DNA from: Lutacidiplasma sp049802875
GTDB taxonomy: Archaea > Thermoplasmatota > Thermoplasmata > Lutacidiplasmatales > UBA184
Direction: 5' to 3'
NCBI GenBank assembly: GCA_049802875.1
Contig: JBARNH010000005.1
Coordinates: forward strand, 1 to 64,000
DNA length: 64,000 nucleotides
In this document: piece by piece, positions 16,022 through 22,979 of the stretch
How positions within the stretch are numbered: the first letter of the stretch is position 1
Layout: each line of letters opens with the position of its first letter
Notes under the pieces: model-generated
Databases searched by the model: none
What the model was told of the DNA's origin: nothing
Seen by the model: only the letters and a program-made list of their open reading frames with translations
Program-made: the position numbers and the translations under genes

Positions 16022-16630
16022 TCACGCGACCGGCATGAGCCGGCCGAACTGGTTCAGATCCCGCCCGGGAGGAGGCGCGACCGCCTGTCCGATGTCGAGT
16101 TCGATGAGGATTGTGGGCCAGTCGAAGACCACACGGTACGGGAATCCCCCGCGCAGGAACACGTCCCGCATCACAATGTTCTCCGCCATCACGACCGCAG
16201 TGAACCATCGGATCCCTACGGCCCGGGCGCGACGGGCCAGGTCGTGCAGGAGAAGCGTACTTGCCCCCCGTCCCTGGAAGGCGTCCGCGACCAGGAACGC
16301 CACCTCCGCGCGGGTCGGGTCCTGCCGGTACTGGACATACTCGGCGTTCCCCACCACTCGGGGGACCTCCTCGAGTGTCTCCATCAACAACGAGAGGCGG
16401 TCGTTCGAGCGCGGGGAACCGAGAATCTCTCGTGTTACGGCCTCCTCGCGGGCGGGTCCCGCGAATCGAAGTTCGACGGAGTCGCGCGAAACGCGAGAAA
16501 CGAACTCGACGACCTCCGGCCGGTCCCCCGCACGCGCCGGGCGGACGATGACCGCAGTCCCGTCGCGGAGCTCCAAGAGGCAATCTCCCTCAGCGGTCCA
16601 GTCCTCGACCGTTTCGGTCTCGAGCGTCAT
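16022..16630 (-). CDS. GNAT-family N-acetyltransferase
   Basis: A 202-aa protein from ATG 16630. It carries the N-terminal LRDGTAVIVRPARAGDRPEVVEFVSRVSRDSVELRF segment typical of GNAT domains related to protein lysine acetyltransferases. The acetyl-CoA loop follows as FLVADAFQGRGASTLLLHDLARRA (motif A, Q-x-x-G-R-G), then a C-terminal strand pair. Upstream in-frame codons lack this homology and have no promoter. The acceptor is unknown; regulation of CoA-ligases is one possibility from the family. It stands alone between convergent and tandem genes. Confidence 0.8.
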   Translation of the reverse strand: MTLETETVEDWTAEGDCLLELRDGTAVIVRPARAGDRPEVVEFVSRVSRDSVELRFAGPAREEAVTREILGSPRSNDRLSLLMETLEEVPRVVGNAEYVQYRQDPTRAEVAFLVADAFQGRGASTLLLHDLARRARAVGIRWFTAVVMAENIVMRDVFLRGGFPYRVVFDWPTILIELDIGQAVAPPPGRDLNQFGRLMPVA

Positions 16631-16743
16631 GGTCCCCGAGAGAAAGACGGTGGAACTCGCACTTGAACCACAGGTCAACCGGAGTTGACGCCGCACGCTT
16701 CCGCGGGCTCCGTTACGGCGGACCGTCAGTTCAAAAGCCGAAC

Positions 16744-17793
16744 CTAGAACTGGATCAGCGGCTTGATGATTCCGTCCTCTTTTCGGTCCATCAACCGGAA
16801 CGCAGTCTCGATCCGGTCGAACCGGAAATGGTGCGTGGTCATCGGGGTCGGGTCGACGCGGCCCCGGAGCAGGAACCGCATGAGGCGGAGCATCCGCTCG
16901 CGGCCGCCGGGGCAGAGTCCCGTGCGGATTGTCTTGTCGTTCATGCCCACGCCCCAGTCGAGGCGGGGGATCCGGACGAAATCACCGTTCCCGTGATACC
17001 CGACGTTCGAGACCGTGCCCCCGGGCCGAGTAACTCGCACGCAATTCATGAAGGTCTCCTCCGCCCCGAGCGCCTCGATCGCGGAGTCGACGCCGTCACC
17101 GCCGGTCGCATCCAGCAGAGTTTGGACCGGGTCCACGCGAGAGAAGTCTACGACCTCATCGGCCCCGAACCGTCGGGCGAGCTCCTGTCGCGCCGGGACG
17201 CTCTCGACCGCGAAGATCCGACCGGCTCCGAGGAGCTGGGCCCCTTGGATGGCCATGAGGCCGACCGGACCGGCGCCGAAGACCGCGACGCTGCCACCGA
17301 GGGGGGTCGCCGCATGCTCCGCGCCCATGAAACCGGTCGACATCATATCGCAGGCGTACACCGCCTTCTCGTCCGGCACCGAATCTGGGATCGGCGCGAG
17401 GTTCGCCATCGCCTGGTTTACGTGGAAGTACTCGGCGAGCGCGCCGTCCTTGATATTGGCGAACTTCCATCCGCCCAGCGACTCGGTGCACTGTGACGTA
17501 AACCCCCGCTGGCAGTTGTCACAAACGTAACACGGCGTGATCGCGTTGACGGCAACCCGCTGGCCCAGCTGGAACCCCTCCACGGCGGAGCCGAGGCGGT
17601 GGACGACCCCGACCGATTCGTGGCCGAGCGTAAGTCCGTGACGGTCCCCGAGCGCGCCGCGCACCGTGTGGGTGTCGGAAGTACAGACCATCGCCGCGGT
17701 GGTCCGCACGACCGCGTCGTTAGGACCCGGCTCCGGCACCGGTTTCTCCTTTAACGACACCCGACCGATCCCGTCCATCACGAAAGCTCGCAT
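16744..17793 (-). CDS. Zinc-dependent alcohol dehydrogenase, TbADH-like
   Basis: A 349-aa medium-chain dehydrogenase. ATG 17793 begins the typical MRAFVMDGIGRVSLKEKPVPEPGPNDAVVR. Catalytic zinc ligands match the NADP-dependent secondary-alcohol type: C37 (MVCTSDTHT), H58-E59 (LGHESVG) and the aspartate in CDMMSTGFMGAE. The nucleotide fold carries VAVFGAGPVGLMAIQGAQLLGAGRI. Unlike the Thermoanaerobacter enzyme it keeps the full structural-zinc lobe (C-x2-C-x2-C-x7-C in CYVCDNCQRGFTSQC). The long similarity at RLDWGVGMNDKTIRTGLCPGGRERMLRL supports the subfamily. Cofactor choice is not decided here. Confidence 0.9.
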   Translation of the reverse strand: MRAFVMDGIGRVSLKEKPVPEPGPNDAVVRTTAAMVCTSDTHTVRGALGDRHGLTLGHESVGVVHRLGSAVEGFQLGQRVAVNAITPCYVCDNCQRGFTSQCTESLGGWKFANIKDGALAEYFHVNQAMANLAPIPDSVPDEKAVYACDMMSTGFMGAEHAATPLGGSVAVFGAGPVGLMAIQGAQLLGAGRIFAVESVPARQELARRFGADEVVDFSRVDPVQTLLDATGGDGVDSAIEALGAEETFMNCVRVTRPGGTVSNVGYHGNGDFVRIPRLDWGVGMNDKTIRTGLCPGGRERMLRLMRFLLRGRVDPTPMTTHHFRFDRIETAFRLMDRKEDGIIKPLIQF

Positions 17794-18520
17794 GTTACTC
17801 CCCTCGAGGTCGAGGATCGTGCGCGCGGATATCAACGGGCAGTCAAGCGTGATTGACGACCCCGGATACGTGCGCTCGCGCGCGGGTGAACGGGGTACTT
17901 TGGCCTGCGACACTGCGTCGCTCGGTCTCGAAACCCCGGCCGGCCACTGTGCACGCTCCGGAGCGACCCCGGCTAGGCGAATACCGCCTCACGGCCGGCT
18001 CGGCTCACGACTTAGAGGTCCGCATCGACCTTCGGCCCACGCTGACCTCACCAAATTCACACTCCCGCGAGGTACCGACGACATTCCTCCGTCGGGATGT
18101 CACCAGTCCATTGCTGGCCGGGACAACCGAACCGGACTGCAGCGGCGTAGGCGTCGATCGTGATCGCGAGGAGGATGGAGCCGCGTGTCCGCGCCATGAT
18201 CGCGGCCGTCCGTTCTGTGTTGAACAGCGGCTCGGCGCCCCGCCGACGCCCGCCACGCTGTTTTTGATATGGCTGCGCCCCAGGGGTTCCCCGAGAGCGG
18301 AAAGGGTTGGCTCCTTATCGATGGAGGACCGAACGGAGCGTCGAGCAAGGTCGGCGAAAGAGTTGGCGCGATACGTAGATCACCAGAGGTGCCGCACTTC
18401 CCCGCGCAAAAACAGGTTTTCCTTGGGCGGGCGGTTCGCCAGTTTACTGACGAGCCGGGCAGGGCGCGGCAGCAAGCTCCATTACCGCCGGGTCCCTCTC
18501 CTCGCGGATTCGCACGATCG
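17794..18520. other. 727-nt gap with no recognised gene
   Basis: No frame here has convincing protein character, and no tRNA or known RNA signature was found. Two A/T patches stand out: GTTTTTGATATGG (about 18259-18271) and the short palindrome AAAAC-AG-GTTTT (about 18412-18423). Either could be promoter-related. The frame of the downstream toroid gene is open back to 18269, but that extension is not protein-like. Confidence 0.4.
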
Positions 18521-19555
18521 ATGTCTGCTTCTCGGCCAATTCGCCGACAGTTGCTCCAGCGTTTGGCACGTTCGCCGAACCCATCGTTACGCTGGCGAAC
18601 TGCGGTGCGTGTCCTCGACGCTTCGCCCCGAAGTCCCCGAGTCCGGGCGATCGAACGAGAGATTCGGCGCTCGGAGTTCGTCCACCGCTTGCTGACGCGG
18701 GCACGCGACCCTTTCGTTCCGGGAAAGTTCGGTGGGATTTACCGCGATTGGCAGGGAATCCACTGGGCGCTCGCCACCTTATCCGATATCGGGTACCCGG
18801 GAGCGGATCCGGGTCTCTCCCCGCTGCTTGACCGCGCGCTCGCGATGTGGACGCAGCCTTGGTTGGACCGGACCGTAAAGGTCACTTCCGGGGGGTCCCG
18901 CGCCACCCTCGAGGGTGTCACGATCCTTCGCGGACGGTACCGTCGGTGCGCCTCCCAGCAGGGCAATGCGCTCCTCTACACCTCGCGCCTCGGCGCCCCG
19001 GACGAGCGGGCCGACCACCTCGCCGACCTCCTGACGAAATGGCAGTGGCCCGACGGGGGATGGAACTGCGCGCGCTCGCCCTCGGCGCACGTCTCCTCGT
19101 TCATGGAGACTCTCACCCCGCTGCGAGGTCTCGCCGCGTATGCCCATCGCACGGGCTCGAAGGCAGCGCTCCGGACCGCAGAGCGAGCGGCCGAGGTCTT
19201 CCTCGAGCGGCGATTGTTTCGCCGAAGAACGACCGGGTCCGTGATCCGCTCCGGGTTCCTGCAGCTGCATTACCCGCTCTACTGGCACTACGACGTCCTC
19301 GGGGGCCTCAAGGGGATGGCTGAGGTCGGGCGAATCGCCGACCCTCGGTGCCGCGAGGCGCTCGACTGGCTCGAGGGTCGAGAGCTCCCGAGCGGCGGCT
19401 GGCCGGCGGACGCGCGGTTCTTTCGGGTGTCGGATCGCTACGAGGCCGGAGCCGAGTACGTAAACTGGGGTACGCCCACGCGCACGCACCCGAACGATTG
19501 GGTCACCACCGACGCCCTGTTCGTTCTCGGCGCGGCCGGGCGACTGAACGACTAG
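18521..19555 (+). CDS. Alpha/alpha-toroid protein, prenyltransferase/squalene-cyclase-like fold
   Basis: A 344-aa protein from ATG 18521. Repeated helix pairs with Gly-Trp-rich turns (WQWPDGGWNC, LPSGGWPADARFF) resemble the QW-type repeats of terpenoid cyclases and prenyltransferase beta barrels. The repeat LHYPLYWHYDVLGGLKGMAEVGRI is also typical of bacterial and archaeal proteins annotated as 'squalene cyclase-like'. No DxDD cyclase motif is seen, so cyclase activity is not supported. Upstream codons in the same open frame (from 18269) look noncoding. Substrate unknown; no operon partner. Confidence 0.65.
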   Translation: MSASRPIRRQLLQRLARSPNPSLRWRTAVRVLDASPRSPRVRAIEREIRRSEFVHRLLTRARDPFVPGKFGGIYRDWQGIHWALATLSDIGYPGADPGLSPLLDRALAMWTQPWLDRTVKVTSGGSRATLEGVTILRGRYRRCASQQGNALLYTSRLGAPDERADHLADLLTKWQWPDGGWNCARSPSAHVSSFMETLTPLRGLAAYAHRTGSKAALRTAERAAEVFLERRLFRRRTTGSVIRSGFLQLHYPLYWHYDVLGGLKGMAEVGRIADPRCREALDWLEGRELPSGGWPADARFFRVSDRYEAGAEYVNWGTPTRTHPNDWVTTDALFVLGAAGRLND

Positions 19556-19597
19556 GAGACCGGGAAGCTAACGCCCCGGCGGTTGCCCGCCGGAGCG

Positions 19598-19909
19598 GCC
19601 AGGTCGTGGTAGTAAGCCCCATTCTGGTTCAGGCAGCATTCGACTGCGCGCTCTCCTCGACGGTCAGGGGAACACCTCACCCCGCCGGTTAGGGCTTGCT
19701 TCCGGGGAGGCGGCCGTTTCACCATGTCCCGATGGAACCTCCGGTGCATCACCTTCACCGTACCACCGGGCTGTGTCGTTGCTGCTCCGGAGCTCGGACT
19801 CTCGCCCGTCGGGTTCCCACCCGACCCCGTGTTCCCCGAAGTGGGGACTTTCCTCAGCGGCCGGCCGTTGCCGGCGCGGACCACCGTCAGCTGCCCTCCA
19901 CCTCCTGGC
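19598..19909 (-). ncRNA. rnpB: RNase P RNA (archaeal type)
   Basis: The minus strand contains the universal core. CR-I GAGGAAAGUCC lies at 19845-19855 and CR-V CAGAAUGGGGCUUAC at 19612-19626. The two form helix P4 (AAG-U-CCCCA with UGGGGCUU, one bulged U). Between them are GGUGAAACGG and GGAAGCAAGCCC, matching conserved internal regions. Outer ends GCCAGG (19904-19909) and CCUGGC (19598-19603), extended by GUGG/CCAC, make helix P1 and set the length at about 312 nt. A TATA-like box lies 26-28 nt upstream. The RNA is the catalytic part of the tRNA 5'-end processing enzyme. Ends are estimated to within a few nucleotides. Confidence 0.95.
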
Positions 19910-19932
19910 AAGGGGCAGAGGCAGCTCCGGTG

Positions 19933-19942
19933 CCAAATAGCC
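19933..19942 (-). promoter_or_regulatory. TATA-like box of the RNase P RNA gene
   Basis: Minus-strand GGCTATTTGG is centred about 28 nt upstream of the inferred RNA 5' end at 19909. Confidence 0.5.
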
Positions 19943-19949
19943 TCGCTCG

Positions 19950-19980
19950 CCCACGGGGAAGGGGGAAGAACCCCCGTGGG
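19950..19980 (+). repeat. 9-bp inverted repeat between rnpB and the HisA-like gene
   Basis: CCCACGGGG (19950-19958) and CCCCGTGGG (19972-19980) flank 13 nt rich in G and A. The hairpin lies just before the GTG at 19992 and could sit in the HisA-like gene's 5' region, or insulate it from the divergent rnpB promoter. Confidence 0.35.
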
Positions 19981-19991
19981 GTCGCCGTTGC

Positions 19992-20705
19992 GTGAGTTTG
20001 CCTGCCCGCCGGCGCGCCCCCGCTCCCGGCCCGTCCGCCGCGGGCCCTCAGCTGGTCCCCTGCCTGCTTCTTCGCCGGGGAGAGGTGTGCCTTCCCGGTC
20101 CGGACGGGCCGGTCCGGGCGCGTCGACAGTCGGGAGGCGAATTCGACGTGTTCGACATCATCGACCGACTCTCGCCGAACTACTCGTTGCTCTACTTCGC
20201 CGACCTCGACGGGCTCGAAGAGAACAATCCGCAACTCGAGTACGTTCAGGAGCTCTCGCGCGACATGCCGCTCTGGGTCGACTCCGGTGTGCGGAAATCC
20301 GACCAGGCGATTGACGTCCTCGTCGCGGGGGCCCAGAAAGCCGTACTGTCGAGCGCGTACCTTCGCGGGCCGAGGGAACTTCGGCGAGCGTGGAAGCTCT
20401 CGACCGAGCTGGTGTTCGAGTTGGAGACCGTCGACGGGACGTTGGGCAAGGTCGATCCCGGCTGGGAAACGACCGACCCGGCGGCGATTGTCGGGATCGC
20501 ACGGGAGATCGGAGTCGAATCGGTCGTCGTGTCTCCTCGTGAAAATGACCCCGACTGGTCGATGGTCGCTCGCCTCGCCGCCGGGGGTCCCACTTGGGTC
20601 GACGGAACGTTCTCCCTTCGCGACGCGCCTCAACTCGGGCCGGCCGGCGCCGCGGGCGGGATTTTCCATATCGATTCGGTCCTCGCGGAGATGGACGCCG
20701 CATGA
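19992..20705 (+). CDS. HisA-like TIM-barrel protein with an altered active site
   Basis: A 237-aa protein with the HisA/HisF half-barrel pattern: LVPCLLLRRGEV at strand 1, LLYFADLDGLEENNPQLEYV, PLWVDSGVRKSDQAIDVLVAGAQKAVLSSAYL at the second phosphate-site half, and a C-terminal GIFHIDSVLAEM. In true HisA, strand 1 reads P-x-I-D-L and its Asp acts in catalysis; here that position is Leu. The protein is therefore better placed among HisA-related proteins of unknown activity known in archaea. Only the GTG at 19992 allows strand 1 to be included. It is followed by a C/D sRNA. Confidence 0.7.
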   Translation: MSLPARRRAPAPGPSAAGPQLVPCLLLRRGEVCLPGPDGPVRARRQSGGEFDVFDIIDRLSPNYSLLYFADLDGLEENNPQLEYVQELSRDMPLWVDSGVRKSDQAIDVLVAGAQKAVLSSAYLRGPRELRRAWKLSTELVFELETVDGTLGKVDPGWETTDPAAIVGIAREIGVESVVVSPRENDPDWSMVARLAAGGPTWVDGTFSLRDAPQLGPAGAAGGIFHIDSVLAEMDAA

Positions 20706-20739
20706 CCGGACCGAGAGGACCCTGCCGAAATTCCGAGCG

Positions 20740-20802
20740 ATGCGCGATGATGAGAACCAGAACCAGCTGAAGCATGATGAATGATGGGCGAGCTGAGCGC
20801 AT
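20740..20802 (+). ncRNA. C/D box sRNA (2'-O-methylation guide)
   Basis: The element has the complete archaeal layout. C box AUGAUGA (20747-20753) is followed by a 13-nt guide (20754-20766) and D' box CUGA (20767-20770). After a 3-nt spacer come C' box AUGAUGA (20774-20780), a 12-nt guide (20781-20792) and D box CUGA (20793-20796). AUGCGC (20740-20745) and GCGCAU (20797-20802) close it as a perfect terminal stem. Such RNAs recruit L7Ae, Nop5 and fibrillarin. By the fifth-nucleotide rule the guides would target U in 5'-CUGGUUCUGGUUC and C in 5'-CUCGCCCAUCAU. It starts 35 nt after the HisA-like stop and may be processed from that transcript. Confidence 0.88.
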
Positions 20803-21162
20803 CTCGGTCGGTTTCCGCCCCGGCCGGGGAGTGTCGGTCCTCGGGGGCGGCGAGAACGGGTCTCGGGCGCGGGTCGTCGAACCGTTGGACGGGGGCCCGC
20901 AGGGGAATTGAGTTCGCTACCGTGTGAACTCGCGGGGTGCCCTCGTACCAAGACCGGCGCGTACCTGTCTGAGCGCCGGGCCCGCACGTCGTGGGGTCGA
21001 CGTCGGACCACGATGAGCGCCCGCGGAGGCGGGGGGGGATGGTAGGCACAGCCCCTCGTTGAGGGGGCCGTCCCCTCTCGAACTCTTCCGGAAGTATCCA
21101 AACCTCTCCGGCACTCCCTTGGCGTGAGTATGACTTAATAGTCCCCGCCATGAATCGCGTTC
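20803..21162. other. 360-nt GC-rich gap before the ABC transporter genes
   Basis: No gene, tRNA or known RNA signature was recognised. Several G-runs and short inverted repeats occur (for example CCCCTCGTTGAGGGG near 21052). The only clear signal is the TATA-like box of the downstream ATPase gene. Confidence 0.4.
21134..21141 (+). promoter_or_regulatory. TATA-like box of the ABC exporter operon
   Basis: CTTAATAG is centred about 26 nt upstream of the GTG at 21163, predicting a leaderless transcript. It supports this GTG over the out-of-frame ATG at 21150. Confidence 0.6.
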
Positions 21163-22158
21163 GTGTCCTCGTCCCTTCCCACGTCGCGAGCGGAACCGAT
21201 CGGCGAGCCGGTCATCTACGCCGATAATCTTCGGCATACGTACGACAAGAAGCGGTTTGCGCTCGATGGAGTGAGCTTCTCCGTTCGACGCGGCGAGGTG
21301 TTCGGACTTCTCGGGAAGAATGGCGCCGGTAAGTCGACGCTGATCAAGGCGATGACCACCTTGATCGAGCCGACGTCGGGAACGCTCCGCGTGCTCGGAA
21401 TGAACCCTGCCCGGGACGGCACTCGCATTCGCAGCCGGATCGGCGTCGTCCAGCAGGGAGAGTCGTTCGACTTCACCACGGTCGAAGGGAACCTCGACGT
21501 CTACGGCATGCTCTGGGGGATCCCGCGAGCGGAACGCCGCAAGCGACGGGAGGCACTGCTGGAGAAGTTCGGTCTCATCGACATCCGCAAGCGCCGAGCG
21601 TTCGATATCTCGGGGGGCCAAAAGCGGCGCGTCCAGGTCGCCAAGGAATTCATGCACGACATGGATGTTCTCTTTCTCGATGAACCGACGGTCGGCCTCG
21701 ACATCATCATGCGACGCACGCTCCTCGACTCCGTCCGGGCCGAGGTGCGTCGAGGCCTTACGGTCGTCTTCACTACCCACAACCTCGAGGAGGCCGACTA
21801 CCTCTGCGACCGCGTGGCAGTCATCGACGAGGGGAAGATCCTCGTCCTGGACACGGTCGAGAACCTGAAACGGCTCTATAGCGGGAAGAAGACGATCGAC
21901 CTCACCGTCGGGAACGGTCACGCGGCGGACTTCTTCGAGGCACTGACCCGCGAGCTCGGACCGGGCGTCTCGGTCACGGTGAACGGAGCGTCCGGCGTGA
22001 TACTCACCGACGACCCGAAGCAGGCGCTTTCCACGATCGCGGCCCTCGCCCAGTCGCTCAACGCCCAGCTCGAGTGGCTCGCAGTGCGCGGCAACACCCT
22101 CGAAGACGTCTTTCTCCGATCGGTAGGTGGAGCTGGGGGGGTCGATGGCACTCCCTAG
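21163..22158 (+). CDS. ABC transporter ATPase, DrrA-like
   Basis: A 331-aa ATPase of the drug- or polymer-exporter (DrrA/CcmA-like) group. Walker A is GKNGAGKS, the signature ISGGQKRR, and Walker B VLFLDEPTVGLD, followed by an H-loop TTHNLEEADYLCD. A C-terminal extension (about 235-325) with alpha/beta pattern ends LEDVFLRSVGG, as in DrrA proteins. It overlaps the start of the permease gene, so the two are translated together. The pair should form an ATP-driven exporter; the substrate is unknown. Confidence 0.9.
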   Translation: MSSSLPTSRAEPIGEPVIYADNLRHTYDKKRFALDGVSFSVRRGEVFGLLGKNGAGKSTLIKAMTTLIEPTSGTLRVLGMNPARDGTRIRSRIGVVQQGESFDFTTVEGNLDVYGMLWGIPRAERRKRREALLEKFGLIDIRKRRAFDISGGQKRRVQVAKEFMHDMDVLFLDEPTVGLDIIMRRTLLDSVRAEVRRGLTVVFTTHNLEEADYLCDRVAVIDEGKILVLDTVENLKRLYSGKKTIDLTVGNGHAADFFEALTRELGPGVSVTVNGASGVILTDDPKQALSTIAALAQSLNAQLEWLAVRGNTLEDVFLRSVGGAGGVDGTP

Positions 22159-22909
22159 ACTTCTCCGGCTGATCTACCGGAACATCTTGGTCAACACCGA
22201 CCCGGGCAGTCTGATCATCCTCGTGGGGCTCCCCGGTCTCTATCTGATCTTCTTCGGGTTCGGGTTCCAATCGCTCTCGGCCTCGGGGGGCGGGAACAGC
22301 TACCTCGCATTCCTCACGCCGGGGATCCTCTCGTTCCAAGTGGTGATGGCGGGCACGGTGGGCGGGAGCATCCTGTGGGCCGACCGCCGGTGGGGGATGT
22401 TCGCCCAGCTCCTCTCGGGGCCGTTCACGCGGCTCGAGTACCTGCTCGGCATCATGCTCACCTCGCTCCTGTTCGGTCTCGGGGGCGCCGCGGTGATGCT
22501 GGCGATCGCGTGGGCTCTCCTCGGTACTGGACCGACTTCCGTCGTCGCTCTGGGGATCATGTTCGGCGTGATCGTCGTCGGCTCGATCTTCTTCGGGGCG
22601 CTGATGCTGTTCCTCGGTGCTCTCGTCAAATCCAACACGGCGTACAACAGCATCCAGATCCTGCTGATTTTCGTGGTGAACTTCGCGAGCACGGTCTTCT
22701 ACCCACTATCGAGCGGACTTCCGATCGCACTGCAAGTCCTCTTCAGAATCAACCCACTCACTTACGTGGCGGACGCGGTCCGGGGCGCCTACTCGGGGTC
22801 ACTGACTCCCACGGACGGATACCAGCTGATCGTGCTCGCAGTCGAGACCGTCGTCTTCCTCTACCTCGCGGTCCGGGCGTATCTACGATCCGAGCTCTCG
22901 TACGAGTAG
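22145..22909 (+). CDS. ABC-2 type permease
   Basis: A 254-aa membrane protein with six helices. It has the FLTPGILSFQVVMAGTVGGSI segment and the RINPLTYVADAVRGAY motif characteristic of ABC-2/DrrB permeases. ATG 22145 gives a normal amphipathic N-terminus; a GTG at 22127 adds six residues and cannot be excluded. The gene overlaps the ATPase stop by 14 nt, which implies coupled translation. Partner of the ATPase at 21163. Confidence 0.9.
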   Translation: MALPRLLRLIYRNILVNTDPGSLIILVGLPGLYLIFFGFGFQSLSASGGGNSYLAFLTPGILSFQVVMAGTVGGSILWADRRWGMFAQLLSGPFTRLEYLLGIMLTSLLFGLGGAAVMLAIAWALLGTGPTSVVALGIMFGVIVVGSIFFGALMLFLGALVKSNTAYNSIQILLIFVVNFASTVFYPLSSGLPIALQVLFRINPLTYVADAVRGAYSGSLTPTDGYQLIVLAVETVVFLYLAVRAYLRSELSYE

Positions 22910-22979
22910 GTGACCGGCGCGCTCCTCAGCGAAGGTTTTAGGCTCCCGAGAAGTCCGCGCGCCCGGAGGCTTCGCCCAA

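Noticed and set aside
18269..18520. N-terminal extension of the toroid protein
   Set aside because: The translation is low in secondary-structure character and no promoter spacing supports it.
19552..20802. Open frames between the toroid gene and the HisA-like gene, and minus frames across the HisA-like gene
   Set aside because: They overlap the RNase P RNA or are antisense to the HisA-like barrel, and lack protein-like composition.
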